NCBI GenBank assembly: GCA_964036195.1
Contig: OZ038450.1
Location: 17,362,701-17,426,700 of the forward strand
Reading direction: 5' to 3'
Length of the DNA stretch: 64,000 nucleotides
Source: Sphaerolaimus hirsutus
Taxonomy: Eukaryota; Nematoda; Chromadorea; Monhysterida; Sphaerolaimidae
This document shows positions 22,489 to 32,757 of the stretch, piece after piece. Within the stretch, counting starts at the first letter, position 1; every line of letters starts with the position of its first letter. The notes below the pieces were generated by a model. The model was not told the DNA's origin, ran no database searches, and worked only from the letters and a program-made list of their open reading frames with translations. The position numbers were made by a program, and so were the translations under genes.

Positions 22489-22610
22489 GAACTGAGCGAG
22501 CAGTTGACAGACGTGGAGATGCACTGCGACAAGCAAAAGAAAACACTGGAAAGCACCTGCGCGCAGATGGGACGGGATATGCAGGACGTAAATTTGCCAT
22601 GAGCAAGGTT
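22489..22610 (+). pseudogene. Myosin heavy chain tail exon (copy A)
   Basis: After TCGCAG| the frame reads 'ELSEQLTDVEMHCDKQKKTL' and continues to 'MGRDMQDVNL' before a TGA at 22603. In class II myosins this block ('ELTERLEDEEEMN...KKR..ED') directly follows the block of the previous exon, so order and orientation are right. The family continues through the stop, and a possible donor (GCAAG|GTTCGT) lies just after it. Copy B has lost this exon: its homology breaks at 34440, where a foldback pair begins. Confidence 0.8.
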
Positions 22611-22619
22611 CGTATGTTG

Positions 22620-22870
22620 GCAGAAATGGCGCTGGTGTTTTTTTGTGGCGCCGTGGTATGGCGCGAGGCACCGTATGCGCCTGGTGCAATTGCCTTAAAA
22701 TTGGGTCTCTGTGTTCAAAATTAAACAATTTATTTGTACACTTGACTAGTGGTGTAAAAAGTGCCAAAGTTTTGGTGTCAAGCGCCAATAGTGCCACAAA
22801 AATCAAGTGCCATATGCCATGGCGCATTTCCCTATGGTGCTAACATAAGGAGCCATGTGGATTCTACATC
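22620..22870. mobile_element. GGCGCC/GTGCC-family fragments
   Basis: GGCGC words at 22626-22685 and a TAGTGGTGTAAAAAGTGCC (22746) to 'tctacatcactgta' (22870) segment; the right part is matched in copy B at 34715-34785. Confidence 0.5.
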
Positions 22871-23049
22871 ACTGTATTTTACCATAAGCAATTTTTTGCC
22901 AGGATATATTTTGTTATCTGGCGTAAATTTCCATGGGTTTTATCATTTACGATCGGTGGGGTATTTTTGTCAGAACCTTCACACAAGCATCTTCCGATTT
23001 TACTGAATTCATCTGTGAAAAATTTGTTCGTGTGACCAAAAAAAATGCT

Positions 23050-23545
23050 TACCCTTAATTACAGCTCAGCGTAATTTTGACGTAAAATGACAACGTAAAA
23101 TGATGTCATAAATAAATTACATGAGTGTGAATCATTTCTACAGGTCTAAAAATGTTTTATGGATAAGGAAACAAAACCTTAATCGTGTTCAATGCTGAGT
23201 GTTATCAGCCACAGCTAGAGCGAATTGAAAAATTCATTTTTTTTCATTTTACGTCAGGGAACTAATTTTACACTTCATGTCAATGGTTGCATGCAATCAT
23301 TGACGTGAAATGTAACATTAGTTCCCTGACGTGAAATGATGGCGTAAAGTGAAAAAATTGAATTTTCAAATTCGTTCTAGCTGTGGCTGACAAAACTCAG
23401 TATTGGACACGATTAAGGGATTGATTCGTATATTATCCATAACAATTTGTAGACCTGTGGCGTCATCCACACTCATGTAATAAATTTTACGACGTAATTT
23501 TACGTCGTCATTTTACGTCAAATTCACGCTGAGCTCTAATGCTTG
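23050..23545. mobile_element. Foldback element (CAGCTCAGCG family), uninterrupted
   Basis: ACAGCTCAGCGTAATTTTGA at the left, its inverse at the right (23505-23540), loop at CAATGGTTGCATGCAATCATTG. It lies in the intron before the next myosin exon. Repeated ACGTAAAATGAC words occur in both arms. Confidence 0.8.
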
Positions 23546-23548
23546 CAC

Positions 23549-23694
23549 AAAAATTTAACGACAAATGCAAAAAAATGCTGTTTGAGGGCTAAAAAGCAAA
23601 CAGCGAGCGCCAGATGCAGACTATGCGAGAGGAACTCAATTACAAAGATGAGATTATTGGCGAAATGGGCAAGGAGGAAAAAACCGCGGAAGAG
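23549..23694 (+). pseudogene. Myosin heavy chain tail exon (copy A) with stop codon
   Basis: The frame reads 'KFNDKCKKMLFEG', stop (TAA at 23590), then 'KANSERQMQTMREELNYKDE' and 'IIGEMGKEEKTAEE', ending at GAG|GTTTGT. This corresponds to the next S2 block of class II myosin ('...[20 protein letters not shown]...'). The acceptor side is masked by the foldback that ends just upstream. With its neighbours it keeps the correct exon order. Confidence 0.82.
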
Positions 23695-23708
23695 GTTTGT
23701 ATTTTAAG

Positions 23709-24762
23709 TACCGTATTACCTCGAATTAACCCCCCCCCCTCTAATTGATTCCCCTCAAATTGGGCTGGGGAAATACACCCCCCCCCCTCGAAATACCCCC
23801 CCCCCCCCCAAATACAGTGTACACAACAAATACCACAGTGTGTGAACTGTATTATACAGTACAACACACGTTAAAACCGATGACTGAGTGACGTTAGGGA
23901 AGGGTTTATGTGTATATATACAGTTGAGGCGTCCAATTCTAAAAGTCGACAAGTCCAAAATATGAAATATTCGAGTTAGGCCCGAAAACGTCATCTGGGG
24001 CTACTTCCGCACATTTATCATCATTTTCAATTTTTTTGACCTCATATGCCCATATGGCAAAGTGCCAAATTTGACATTTTTAAGAAAAATGACAAAAAAT
24101 TTGGGCAAGAAGTTGACATGTCCACTTAGTTTTGGGCTAAATGTCGACAAGTCCACCTTCCGCCGCCGAAAAAAACGCAAGAAATGTGATAAGTCCATCA
24201 TGGACACCGATGTCTAAAAGTTGACAAGTCCATAAATTTCCCATAAGACAGGCACAGATTGGACGGGAACAAAAATGTTGTCGAGTGCAAGAAGTCGACA
24301 AGTCCATTTTCTTCCCCAAAACGGTTTTGTTCGGTCCGAGTAGAATTTTATAGACACCCAATTTTTCCGTTATACGTTGAGAGCAATGTTGGGGCTGAAA
24401 ATTTGACACTTTATTGTTAACATTTGAAACTTAATGTTGAGCATGCGAGAGCCCCATTGGACACGCACCTTGGACCTGGAATTGAAAATGAAACTTAAAA
24501 TGCGATTTACTCAAAATCGCATTTTGTGGACTTGTCGACTTTTAGAATTAGACGCCTCAGTTGTATATGCCTATAAACACTTATACGTCTCTGACAATGT
24601 TGTAGTTTTCTACGTCTGAGTAGGGGAATTTTGTAAAATTTCTGGCGAAATGATAGGCCCCCCACTCGAATAAACCCCCCTTCCCCTCGTATTACCCCCC
24701 CCCCTCAAAATTTGCTGGCGAAATAATGAACCCCCATGGGGGTATTTCGAGGTAATAAGGTA
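23709..24762. mobile_element. TACCGTATTACC family element with a nested element
   Basis: TACCGTATTACCTCGAATTA at the left; the right end is GGGTATTTCGAGGTAATAAGG. C-tract units fill 23730-23810 and 24655-24740. A second element, 23924-24560, with ends TGAGGCGTCCAATTCTAAAA and its inverse and many GTCGACAAGTCCA words, sits inside. Part of a relative is at 26171-26470. Confidence 0.75.
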
Positions 24763-24815
24763 GTTCACGCTTCACGCCTTTTGAAAAATGTTGAAAAATC
24801 CCCAAAATTATTCAG

Positions 24816-24910
24816 AATGAGCGCAAAATCATGGACGAGGTCCAGATTCAGAGGACAAATTTATTGCTGCAAACAAAACGAAACAGAAGCTTGAGTCTAC
24901 GTTGGATCAA
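24816..24910 (+). pseudogene. Myosin heavy chain tail exon (copy A), frameshifted
   Basis: Between TTATTCAG| and |GTTAGT. It begins 'NERKIMDEVQIQ'; after a one-base loss the next frame reads 'EDKFIAANKTKQKLESTLDQ'. This is the highly conserved S2 block 'LQAEEDKVNHLNKTKAKLEQTLDE'-like of class II myosin and follows the previous exon in the right order. No further myosin exon is seen downstream before the chitin-binding remnant at 26.6 kb. Confidence 0.85.
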
Positions 24911-25064
24911 GTTAGTGTCACTTTTCCATACACTTTGCACCCAAACAAAGTAGTTGGCTGGACGAATTGAAGAATTAAAATGTTGCAATGTCATATTGCA
25001 TGACAGTTGAAAAATTTGTATGACATTTGACACTTTACTTTACACTTTACAGGGTGTGGCATTT

Positions 25065-25215
25065 AGGGTGGCAGAATTTACCGTACCGTACCGCATTTTT
25101 GGAAAATTTACCATACCATACAGTTTACTGCATATTGAAAAATTTTCCGTACCCTACCGCGTACCGCATTTTCTGAAATTGACCGTACCGTACCGCGTCC
25201 CGCACTCATTTACCA
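25065..25215. repeat. Fragment of the GGTACGGTA hAT-like family
   Basis: TTAGGGTGGCAGAATTTACC followed by CCGTACCGTACCGC words, as at the ends of 60333-61181; no second end. Confidence 0.6.
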
Positions 25216-25260
25216 CATGCGGTAAATTTTACGCAGATTAACCTATAAAAAATTTCAATG

Positions 25261-25778
25261 CCGTATTTCCTCGAAATACCCCCCATCTCGAAATACCCCC
25301 CCTCAAAATGACCACTATGAATTTATTCCCCCCCTCGAAATACCCCCCCCCCCTCAAATTGAATGTACAGTAACGATGGCTAAAAAAGATTCGAAAATTC
25401 GTTTCCAGATAAGTTTCCAATTTATTTGTTGTGTGAACAGGTTAAACTAACTTCATCGATCCCTTTTTTGGAGCATTCATCATAACTGTTTCAACCATTA
25501 ACAACCAAAATTAGTGTTTATCGGCATCAGATACATATTGTATCCTCGGCGGACCGCAAAGTATGTGCAAAATCCCACCATAATTTAATGAATAAAATTT
25601 TGTGATAAATTCCGTAATTAATTATTTCATAGTAAAAATGAAATATTGGGATGGAAAAACTACCCAATTTTTGGTGCATTTTTCAGAGGGGTTATTGTAG
25701 GTTTCCATACTAGATGTGATATCAAAATTGTCACTCTGAAACAATCACTCTCGGGGGGTATTTCGAGGAAATATGGTA
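25261..25778. mobile_element. TACCGTATTTCC family element
   Basis: CCGTATTTCCTCGAAATACC at the left, GGGGTATTTCGAGGAAATAT at the right, C-tract units inside the left end. A TAACGATGGCTAAAAAAG fragment (25372) matches the end of the TTCGAA hAT-like family at 35604. Confidence 0.65.
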
Positions 25779-25904
25779 TATTGATCACAATGTATGTGGT
25801 GTTCTACACATTTTTTGTGCACATGTGCACAATTTTCACAACATTGTTTTCACTGATTTTCAGCCCTTCCACATGCTATATTCTTCACAAATTGCATTCA
25901 TGCT

Positions 25905-25993
25905 CAAATAATACCCCCCTTGAAATACCCCCCCACCAAGATTTCCACTGTGAAAAAATAACCACCCTGGGGGTGATTCGAGGAAATACGGTA
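25905..25993. repeat. Short TACCGTATTTCC family fragment
   Basis: 'ttgaaatacccccccacc' and GGGTGATTCGAGGAAATACGGTA-like right end. Confidence 0.5.
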
Positions 25994-26170
25994 GCTTCCC
26001 GATTGATTGGGTTTCAAAAGACATGACAAGTAGCCAAAAAATTTGTCCTTGTGACAGATAAATAGATAGATGGAACATTTGGGGGTAACCCCCTGTCCCT
26101 ACCATCCCTATGACTGTGCCTGTATTTCATTTTGTCATTGTTCACATTTTTAATCACATTGCAATCCAAA

Positions 26171-26570
26171 TGAGGCGTCTAATTCTAAAAGTTGACAAGT
26201 CCACAAAATCAGATTTTTAGCAAATCGCATTTTAAGTTTCATTTTCAATTCACGGCCCGCGCTGCGTATCCGATAGTGCTCACCCATGCTCACCATAAAG
26301 TTTCAAATGTATTATTATTGGGTGTCCATAAAATTCCATTTGGACAGAGCAAAACTGTTCTGGGAAAGAAAATTGACTTGTCGAGTTCTTGCCCAAATTT
26401 TGTTGCATTTTTCCCAAAAAAAATGTCAAATATGACACTATCAAATATCCAATGTGAGGTCAAAAAATTATAGAAAATTTTGAAAAATGTGCAGGTAAAT
26501 GTGAATGACAGGTAAAAAAATAGAAAAAAAATAGAACGGCGCCGTTCTATTAGAAGAAATACGGTAGGCC
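26171..26570. repeat. GTTGACAAGTCC fragment and TACCGTATTTCTTC fragment
   Basis: 26171-26470 matches the inner element of 23924-24560 (GAGGCGTCTAATTCTAAAAG). 26535-26567 is the right end of the AATAGAACGGC family (CGTTCTATTAGAAGAAATAC). Confidence 0.55.
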
Positions 26571-26624
26571 AATGTGATAACCGTTGGATCAGTTTTCCAT
26601 GCTTCGCAAGTGCTCATATCACAC

Positions 26625-27190
26625 TGCAGGTACCACATTCTGTGTCTGTTGACTTCGATCGCCCTGCTCCAAATGGAATGTTCCCGCACCCGACGGTTGT
26701 GTGCACCAGAAATGGCAAGCTGTGTGATTTCACTGTGATCTCCGATTCACCTGTGATCTCTGATTCACCTGTGATCTCTGATTCACCTGTGATCTCTGAT
26801 TCACCTGTGATCTCTGATTCACTGATCTGATATCAGTTTCATTTCACCGCATTGCTCATTGTTTCCCTCTGTGTCACTTGCTGCTGGAGCGATGACTTTC
26901 GTTGCAGGTGGCCTCCATCGGCGGACTGGCTGCGCCACTGCGGCTTCCCCGGCTGGAGTCGGTGTCGTGTTGAGTGGCCGCGGCGATGCTGTGGTGGGGT
27001 TGCGGGTAGTTTGTGGCAATCCTTGCGGTTTGGTGTGCCTTTGATAAGGCGATGTGGGTGCCACACTGCAGCAGGAATGACTTCATGAGAATGTCAACAC
27101 TGCCACCAAGTGCAGTGGCGCTTTCCAAACCCCAATTGACAGATGTCATTATGCTTTTCCAACCCTCAGTGCCATGGCGCCCTGGTGCTA
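26625..27190 (+). pseudogene. Chitin-binding (CBM14) exon region, copy A
   Basis: After TGCAG|GTACC the frame reads 'VSVDFDRPAPNGMFPHPTVV' and 'CTRNGKLCDF', the first half of a peritrophin-A domain in which the first cysteine has become arginine. The frame then runs into an 18-bp minisatellite (26743-26830). A second GC-rich piece starts after TTGCAG|GTGGCC (26908) and reads 'VASIGGLAAPLRLPRLESVS' to a stop. The whole block is duplicated at 35310-37015, where a 1.25-kb element interrupts it. Domain loss and the stop argue for a pseudogene. Confidence 0.65.
26729..26830. repeat. 18-bp minisatellite (GATCTCTGATTCACCTGT)
   Basis: About five tandem copies, read as 'VISDSP' repeats in the open frame. 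Copy B has only two (35424-35465), so the array expanded or contracted after duplication. Confidence 0.9.
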
Positions 27191-27299
27191 GCAAGGCATG
27201 TCAAGGCATGATGACCACCATGACACTCGTTTCTTCAGTGCCATTCTTGCTTGAGTTGAGGAGTGGACAGAACTTTCTGAAAGTATATGTTCACATAAG

Positions 27300-27808
27300 T
27301 ACCATATTTGCTTGAATAATTACCCTTGTGGAATTATTCCCCCAAAAAGATTTTATTTGATTTTAGTGAAAATTGGCCCAAAATTTTCCGAAAATACTCA
27401 AAAATACGTTTTCTGGAAGGAAAACTATTTTACTCATGTTTACTCAAGCTCCCGCATTCAAATACCCCCCCCCCAGATTGAGTGGAATAAGAACGTACAT
27501 GACAAATACTGCAGTTTGTGTTCTGCGTAGTGCAGAACACACGTTAAAACAATGTCGGAATCACGTCAGAACAGTGTTTATACCATCTACGTACTAATAT
27601 TAGTCTACAGGAGTCTATACATGAGTTATTGATGCATCTTTCTACCCCAGCGCACATCACAAACAACGATTTTGTACTAGGATTTCAAAAACTTTCTTGC
27701 GAAATAGTATCCCCCCCCTTCGAAATACCCTCCCTCTCGTTTCCCCTCCCCCTTTCGGGAGCACTATGAAACAATCACCCCCGGGGGGTATTTCGAGGTA
27801 ATGCAGTA
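27300..27808. mobile_element. TACCGTATTTCC family element
   Basis: Degraded left end TACCATATTTGC, right end GGGGGGTATTTCGAGGTAAT; the middle (27480-27700) shares AACGTACATGACAAATACTG with 18564-19041 and 38437-38854. Confidence 0.65.
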
Positions 27809-27809
27809 G

Positions 27810-28639
27810 CGCCAAAAGCGCCATGGCCCTGAGCTTTGGCGCTAGGACCAGGCGCCAGCGTTTCCATTACTAATCACTAGCCATGACGGTTACCATGCGC
27901 TAAAGCGTGATAGCATAGCACCACTGCCACCTATTTCTTCGGCAAGCATCTGGCCCACATACAACAAATGCTAAGAAGTAACGAGGTAAGTAAACCTGCT
28001 GTGCTAGGAGGGCACAAAAACTGGTAGAACCTTGAAGATACAGTGGATGCAAGTTGAGCAATGAAAGACCGAGTCATACTACTGCCAGACTCGGCCGACA
28101 TCACACTTAGTGTGGAAACCTACCATAACCCATCCGAATAATGAACCGACAAGTGGTAGGATTCCGCAATACTTTGTACCTTCTAAAGTGCCAGTGGTGA
28201 CAAAATGTAAGATGGCAAAAATTATGTAAAATTTATGAGTGAAAATATGGACCTGGTTGTGGCACTTTTAGTTCCTGACAAATAAATGTAGTAGGCAATC
28301 AGACAAAACAGGAACTTTAGGTACAGTTTTAAATATGGCCCATATAAAATTTATGTTTTCCTTTCTATTTGATTTTTGGGAAGTTGATAAATCTGTTTTG
28401 AGTAATATTATTCTATATTTATTTAGTAAGTGTATTTGTAAGAAAAACTATTGACAGTTACTTTTGTTTACAAGTTTTGAGAGTATATTTACAATGTTTT
28501 CACATATAAAAATAGTACAATGGAAAAGTGTACAACTTAGCATAAATATTTTAGGGGAGAGTTCAAGCTCAAGGTTTCAAGTTGTAAAAAAAACCTTACC
28601 TCCAAAATGCCTTCATAAAGAAAATTTGCTTGCACTTAG
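27810..28639. other. GGCGCC remnant then DNA with no recognised feature
   Basis: 27810-27870 has GGCGCC-type words ending 'gcgtttccattacta'. From 27880 to 28639 I see no gene or inverted repeat. Confidence 0.4.
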
Positions 28640-28815
28640 GTAGACCCACCCTGTACGGGGTCGCCGCGACCCCTCCAATTCATGCGAAGTAGAGGGGGGT
28701 TGCGCCAATATCTACCCCAAGTTTCAGCTTCTGGCGCGTCCTAGAACTGGAGATAGGACGTCAGAAGTAATATAAAAAATGGGAGGCCGGACTTGATCGG
28801 GAAGGTGTTTATGTA
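28640..28815. repeat. Single arm of the AAACACCTTCCCG foldback family
   Basis: Matches the right arm of 42697-42993: GGGGTTGCGCCAATATCT, AGTTTCAGCTTCTGGCGCG, 'gatcgggaaggtgttta'. The other arm is missing. Confidence 0.65.
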
Positions 28816-28829
28816 TACCCCTCGAAATG

Positions 28830-28995
28830 TCAAATATCAGGCGAAGTGTCTAAAGTCATGTAAAATGCCCTGTAGAATATCCGGTAAAAATTTAATTTGA
28901 CATTGACATGTCAAAAGGCATTTTACCTTACTTTTTACATTTTACATTACTTTTAATGCTTTGCATGACATTTTACATTTGACAGTGTCTGGGAG
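28830..28995. repeat. TGTAAAATGTCA-type inverted repeat
   Basis: 'aaatgtcaaatatcaggcga' at the left and 'tgacattttacatttgacag' at the right. Confidence 0.5.
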
Positions 28996-29083
28996 TGGTG
29001 ACACCACGAATCATACGTTTACACATTTAGTTGTTTCTATTATCGTTAACGTGATAATTGTGTATTATACTTCTGCCACCCGT

Positions 29084-29158
29084 GCCGATATCCCTCGACG
29101 CCGCCTGCCCAACACCGCGCCGTGCAAAGCATACGGCCAGGGCGACATAGGCTCCCTA
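29084..29158 (+). CDS. Possible short exon fragment
   Basis: A GC-rich stretch reads 'ADIPRRRLPNTAPCKAYGQG' and 'DIGSLG' before it is cut by an inverted-repeat element at 29159. The composition fits the coding frame used at 29722, and both lie on the same strand on either side of that element, so they may once have been parts of one gene. I recognise no domain. Stops lie immediately upstream in frame in AT-rich DNA, and no clear acceptor is visible. Confidence 0.25.
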
Positions 29159-29692
29159 GGCATGTAAACCCGCTCAGCATGAAGACCCGTCGCAGTGGTC
29201 TCCAAATTTTGAGCGATTTTTCCCAGATTTTCACTCAAAAATGTCGATTCTTGTTCCATTTTGTCAATTTCACCTTTAAATCGCTATTTTGGGATATACA
29301 AATTGTTATATACCGTATTTCCTCGAAATACACCCCCTTGCATACCCCCATCTGGAATGATGTACATCATGTATGCAATGTACATGATGTATATATTGGT
29401 CGCAGTTTGCATCGCAGCTACACATACTAGTTTGTGTAACGATGGACGTTGCACTTACTCCGCCTATGGACGTTGACATGTCCAAATGTACCCTACTTAG
29501 ACACATTGATTACTGGTTCTGGGTATACAAAAGTGTACTCTTTACTATGAATTTCATTAAAATTTCTGACGAGATAATAACCCCCCCCCCCCCCCCTCGA
29601 ATAAGAAGCTGTGGGGTATTTCGAGGAAATATGGTACTTGTACGGTATGGTATTTAATCTATATTATACCTACATGCCGAGCGGGTTTACAT
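29159..29692. mobile_element. Inverted-repeat element with CATGTAAACCCGCTC ends
   Basis: CATGTAAACCCGCTCAGCATG-like left end and its inverse at 29672-29692. It contains a TACCGTATTTCC family element (29311-29636) and a CTATCTATC-family-like interior start ('cagattttcactcaaaaatg'). Confidence 0.7.
29311..29636. mobile_element. TACCGTATTTCC family element (GATGTACATCATG subtype)
   Basis: TACCGTATTTCCTCGAAATA at the left, its inverse at the right. The middle has CATCATGTATGCAATGTACATG and is shared with 40909-41271 and 47995-48090. Confidence 0.75.
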
Positions 29693-29721
29693 GTCTACAG
29701 ACACAGGGCCCCCGCCCCCAG

Positions 29722-29830
29722 GTGCGCGGTGTTCGGCTCGCAGGCGTGCGTGGAGATCGCGCTGGGCATCCACCTGTACGTGGTGTTCCGCCGCAGCCGC
29801 AAGGAATTTGGCGACTTGATGAGGATCTGA
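29722..29830 (+). CDS. Terminal exon of an unidentified membrane-type protein
   Basis: After CCCCCAG| the frame (first base completes a codon) gives 35 residues and a TGA: 'CAVFGSQACVEIALGIHLYV', then 'VFRRSRKEF' and 'GDLMRI'. Almost every codon ends in G or C, in sharp contrast to the flanks, which is strong evidence for a selected coding sequence. A hydrophobic run 'VEIALGIHLYVVF' followed by 'RRSRK' looks like a last membrane segment with a short cytoplasmic tail. I do not recognise the family. No upstream exon can be joined with confidence; the nearest candidate is 29084-29158. It may be a retained exon of a broken gene. Confidence 0.5.
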
Positions 29831-30440
29831 AGCAAAGTGCCGCGTCGCTGGCGTTTTGTGCCCACTAGAGACGATCGAGTCACTTACTGGTGGGTTTTGG
29901 GGATGTTTCTCAAATTTTCCGCTGGATTTTGGTTGGTGGCATGGTCTGGCAGTTTATTTCGCTTAAAACTCTGTAAAGAATGGGCTTTTACATAAACAAA
30001 CACTGCCAATAAATGTCACCAAACTGAACCTAGTGTTGCGGGGTGTTGATCCCAATATTATTTGGACCTGGGGTGAATATCAGGGTATTTTGACGAAATA
30101 CCCAGGTGGTTTTCGAAACCGCAAGGCAGGTGTTTGCTCTGAAAATTGCTTGAGTGTGCGTAGGTAAGCACATTGCTGAGAGTTTGTATACACTGCGACG
30201 TCGATTGATTGAAATTTTAGATTGAGTGCGACCTTTCGATGGAAATTACCGTTCGTTTAGGTAATTATATTTAGCGTGTTAGAGCGAATGGCTTTGGTTG
30301 CGAATGGCGGCAATATCGACTAGGGTGAGTCGTGGGGGATGTTTTTTTCTGGTTTCCGGAATGTCCAGTAGAGTTTTGAAGTGGCGGCTGTAATGGCACT
30401 TGGTGACCGTCTCGCACCCTGTATAATAGCTGTAGAATGT
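29831..30440. other. No feature recognised
   Basis: Mixed-composition DNA without repeats that I can match or coding signal. Confidence 0.4.
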
Positions 30441-30443
30441 GTA

Positions 30444-30625
30444 TTGTGCAGTGATGTAAGAAGCACCAGGGATTTTCTTTCTGGTGTCCGGTAAAGATAG
30501 TGCAAAGCGTCATGGCGCTTTTTGTGGGCATGGCGCCAAGAGTCAACTGCGTCACAGCAAGATAGCAACAATCACCATGGCATTTTTGCTCTGGATTTAG
30601 CGCCATGGCGCTTTTACATCACTAG
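30444..30625. mobile_element. GGCGCC/GGTGC-family element, decayed
   Basis: 'CAGTGATGTAAGAAGCACCAG' left and GCGCTTTTACATCACTA right (ends 30625), with CATGGCGC words inside. Confidence 0.6.
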
Positions 30626-30713
30626 TGACGTGACATTTGACAATGTTATGCAAAGAGTGACACTGCAGTTAACAGGGTGCGAGACTCTTTTCCCCGTGCC
30701 ACGTCTAGACTAG

Positions 30714-30919
30714 TGATGTAAAAAGCGCCATGGCGCTCTTCCAACCCTTACCGCTCGTGCTAGCGCCGGGTGCTTTTGTTTCTGGCGCCACCAAAAATAC
30801 CGCTGCTTTAAGTGGCATGGTGCTTTGCTGGGACATGGCACTAAGCGCCAATAGCGCCATAGCAAAATGACGCTCAGAGCGCGATGGTGCTAGTGCCAGC
30901 CAAGCTTTTACATCACTAT
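30714..30919. mobile_element. GGCGCC-family element, decayed
   Basis: TAGTGATGTAAAAAGCGCC at the left, GCTTTTACATCACTA at the right. The 8-bp flanks (GTCTAGAC, TCTCAGAT) match poorly. Confidence 0.65.
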
Positions 30920-31439
30920 CTCAGATCTTCCCCTCGGTTGGTGCCAGCCTCGATGGAGCTAGTGCTCTGCTTCCTGTTGGTGCAGTGTAAGGGCCATGAA
31001 AAGCCTGTTTGTTTGCCTGGCGCGTGGTGCCAAAATCAAAAGGCGTGACGTTTTATGATACCGCCAAATGAAAGACCGAAAGAGAGTTGTTCAAAGTACT
31101 TAACTTTTTCATGTATGCGTACGTGTAAAGTATGTCTTTTTTTCACCCTTGAGTACAGAAAGCGTTTAGTAAAGTTTTTTTTACTTTTGTTCACGAGTAA
31201 ACGAGAGTAAAATACTTTTTCTCCCAGAAAGCGTAAATGTGGGTATTTTTTATCCCAAAAGCGTAAATGTGAGTATTTTTGACTGGAAAGTGTAAAAGCG
31301 AGTCACATAACCTTTTCTTAAGGAAAAGCATTATGGAAATACTCTTTCTGTACTTGCAAAAATTACTCTACTGTACTCGAGTAGTCTCAAAAAGTAAGCG
31401 TTCAGGTGAGTACAGATCCTTTTTTCCAAAGTACCATAT

Positions 31440-32231
31440 TACCGTATTACCTCTAATATAAGGTATACCTTATATTGTTTTCGTCAGATTTTTCGAGCCA
31501 AAAGTTATGCCTTATATTAGAGGGTACCTTATATTAGAGGGTACCTTCAATTATTTTCACCAGATTTTAAATAAATTTTACCAACAGTGAACAACGAAAC
31601 AATTCATTTTTTCAAATTGGAATGTACGAAATAGGTGGTACAGTATCACTACAAAATGGTAGAAGTCGATGAAGAGTTATCGCAGTGCCCTTCGGCACCA
31701 TTTTCATCATTTTCCGCCATGTTTGGCGACCGTTTTTATGATGTTGTGCGTTTTGGCACGCAGCCAGCTGTGCCTTATATTAGAGGTATGCCTTATATTA
31801 GAGGGTACCTTATATTTACGGTAATACGGTACCTCCAATATAAGGCATCCCTCTAATATAAGATACCCTCTAATATAAGGTATAACTTTTGGCTATATTG
31901 AACGTGACGAAATAAATATAAGGTACCCTCTAATATAAGGCATAACTCAAGTCACAAAATCGTAAAAACGGTTGCTAAACATGGCGGAAAATAATGATAA
32001 TGGTGCCGAAAGGCACTGCGATAACTCTTTGTCGACTTCTTAGGCGATAACTCGATACCGATCAGGTCGTTTTGTATTGAATTTATGCATGTGAAATTTA
32101 TGCAAAATCTGGCCAAAAATTTGAAGGCACCCTCTAATATAAGGTACCCTCTAATATAAGGTATAACTATTGGCTCTAAAAATCTGACGAAAACAATATA
32201 AGGTATACCTTATATTAGAGGTAATACGGTA
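31440..32231. mobile_element. Pair of TACCGTATTACC family elements with TAATATAAGGTA units
   Basis: TACCGTATTACCTCTAATAT starts the first; GGTAATACGGTA near 31820-31831 and again at 32220-32231 close the first and second. Units CCTCTAATATAAGGTA and their inverses are repeated more than ten times. The middle parts, including GAAGTCGATGAAGAGTTATC, are inverted copies of each other (31670-31770 and 31970-32045). Confidence 0.8.
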
Positions 32232-32432
32232 TGCATATGCATTTTTACTCGGCACTCTAGTATGTGTACTTTTTGACTAAAAGTAAATACGCATAAACAA
32301 CTGGTAAAACGTCATACTTTTATAGCTAACTAATAAGTCACTTACTCGGTCACCTACTCGAGTATAAATAGGTACTCAGTATTAAGTCTAGTAAATAAAA
32401 ATAAAAACAATTCGCAGCTGGCACCCGTGCAC

Positions 32433-32545
32433 TCACATTATGGCGTGGGAGTGGGAAATGGAGAAGCTGAAACCATCGGTGGAATTGGCGGTGCACCTGA
32501 AATTCACCCGGAACTCGCTTGCTTTGACTTCTTTCATGCGACGTG
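32433..32545 (-). CDS. Possible exon of unknown function
   Basis: On the minus strand a frame ending at a consensus donor (CATAAT|GTGAGT) reads 'MKEVKASEFRVNFRCTANST' and 'DGFSFSISHSHAI', with GC-rich third positions in its second half. The hydrophilic, cysteine-containing sequence looks extracellular, but I do not recognise a domain. An alternative acceptor (TTTCAG|GTGCAC) inside would shorten it. It stands alone among repeats, upstream of the plus-strand myosin copy B, and may be a decayed fragment. Confidence 0.25.
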
Positions 32546-32654
32546 ATCCTAGCGGTCAGTTTTTCGATCATAGATTGTTTTTGATGTGTGTATTTATGCA
32601 TTGCCCGTGTCTTAAACTGCAGCTTGTGTCATTGACATCCTCTTTATACTCAAT

Positions 32655-32733
32655 TGTGGGGGGGGGTATTTCGAGGGGGGTTATTAATTCATAGTGCCCA
32701 TTTTGAGAGGGGGTATTTCGAGGAAATACGGTA
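32655..32733. repeat. TACCGTATTTCC family right-end fragment
   Basis: G-tract units and GGGGTATTTCGAGGAAATAC ending CGGTA, 25 bases upstream of the myosin exon. Confidence 0.65.
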
Positions 32734-32757
32734 TAAAACCTCAAAATCACCCGACAG

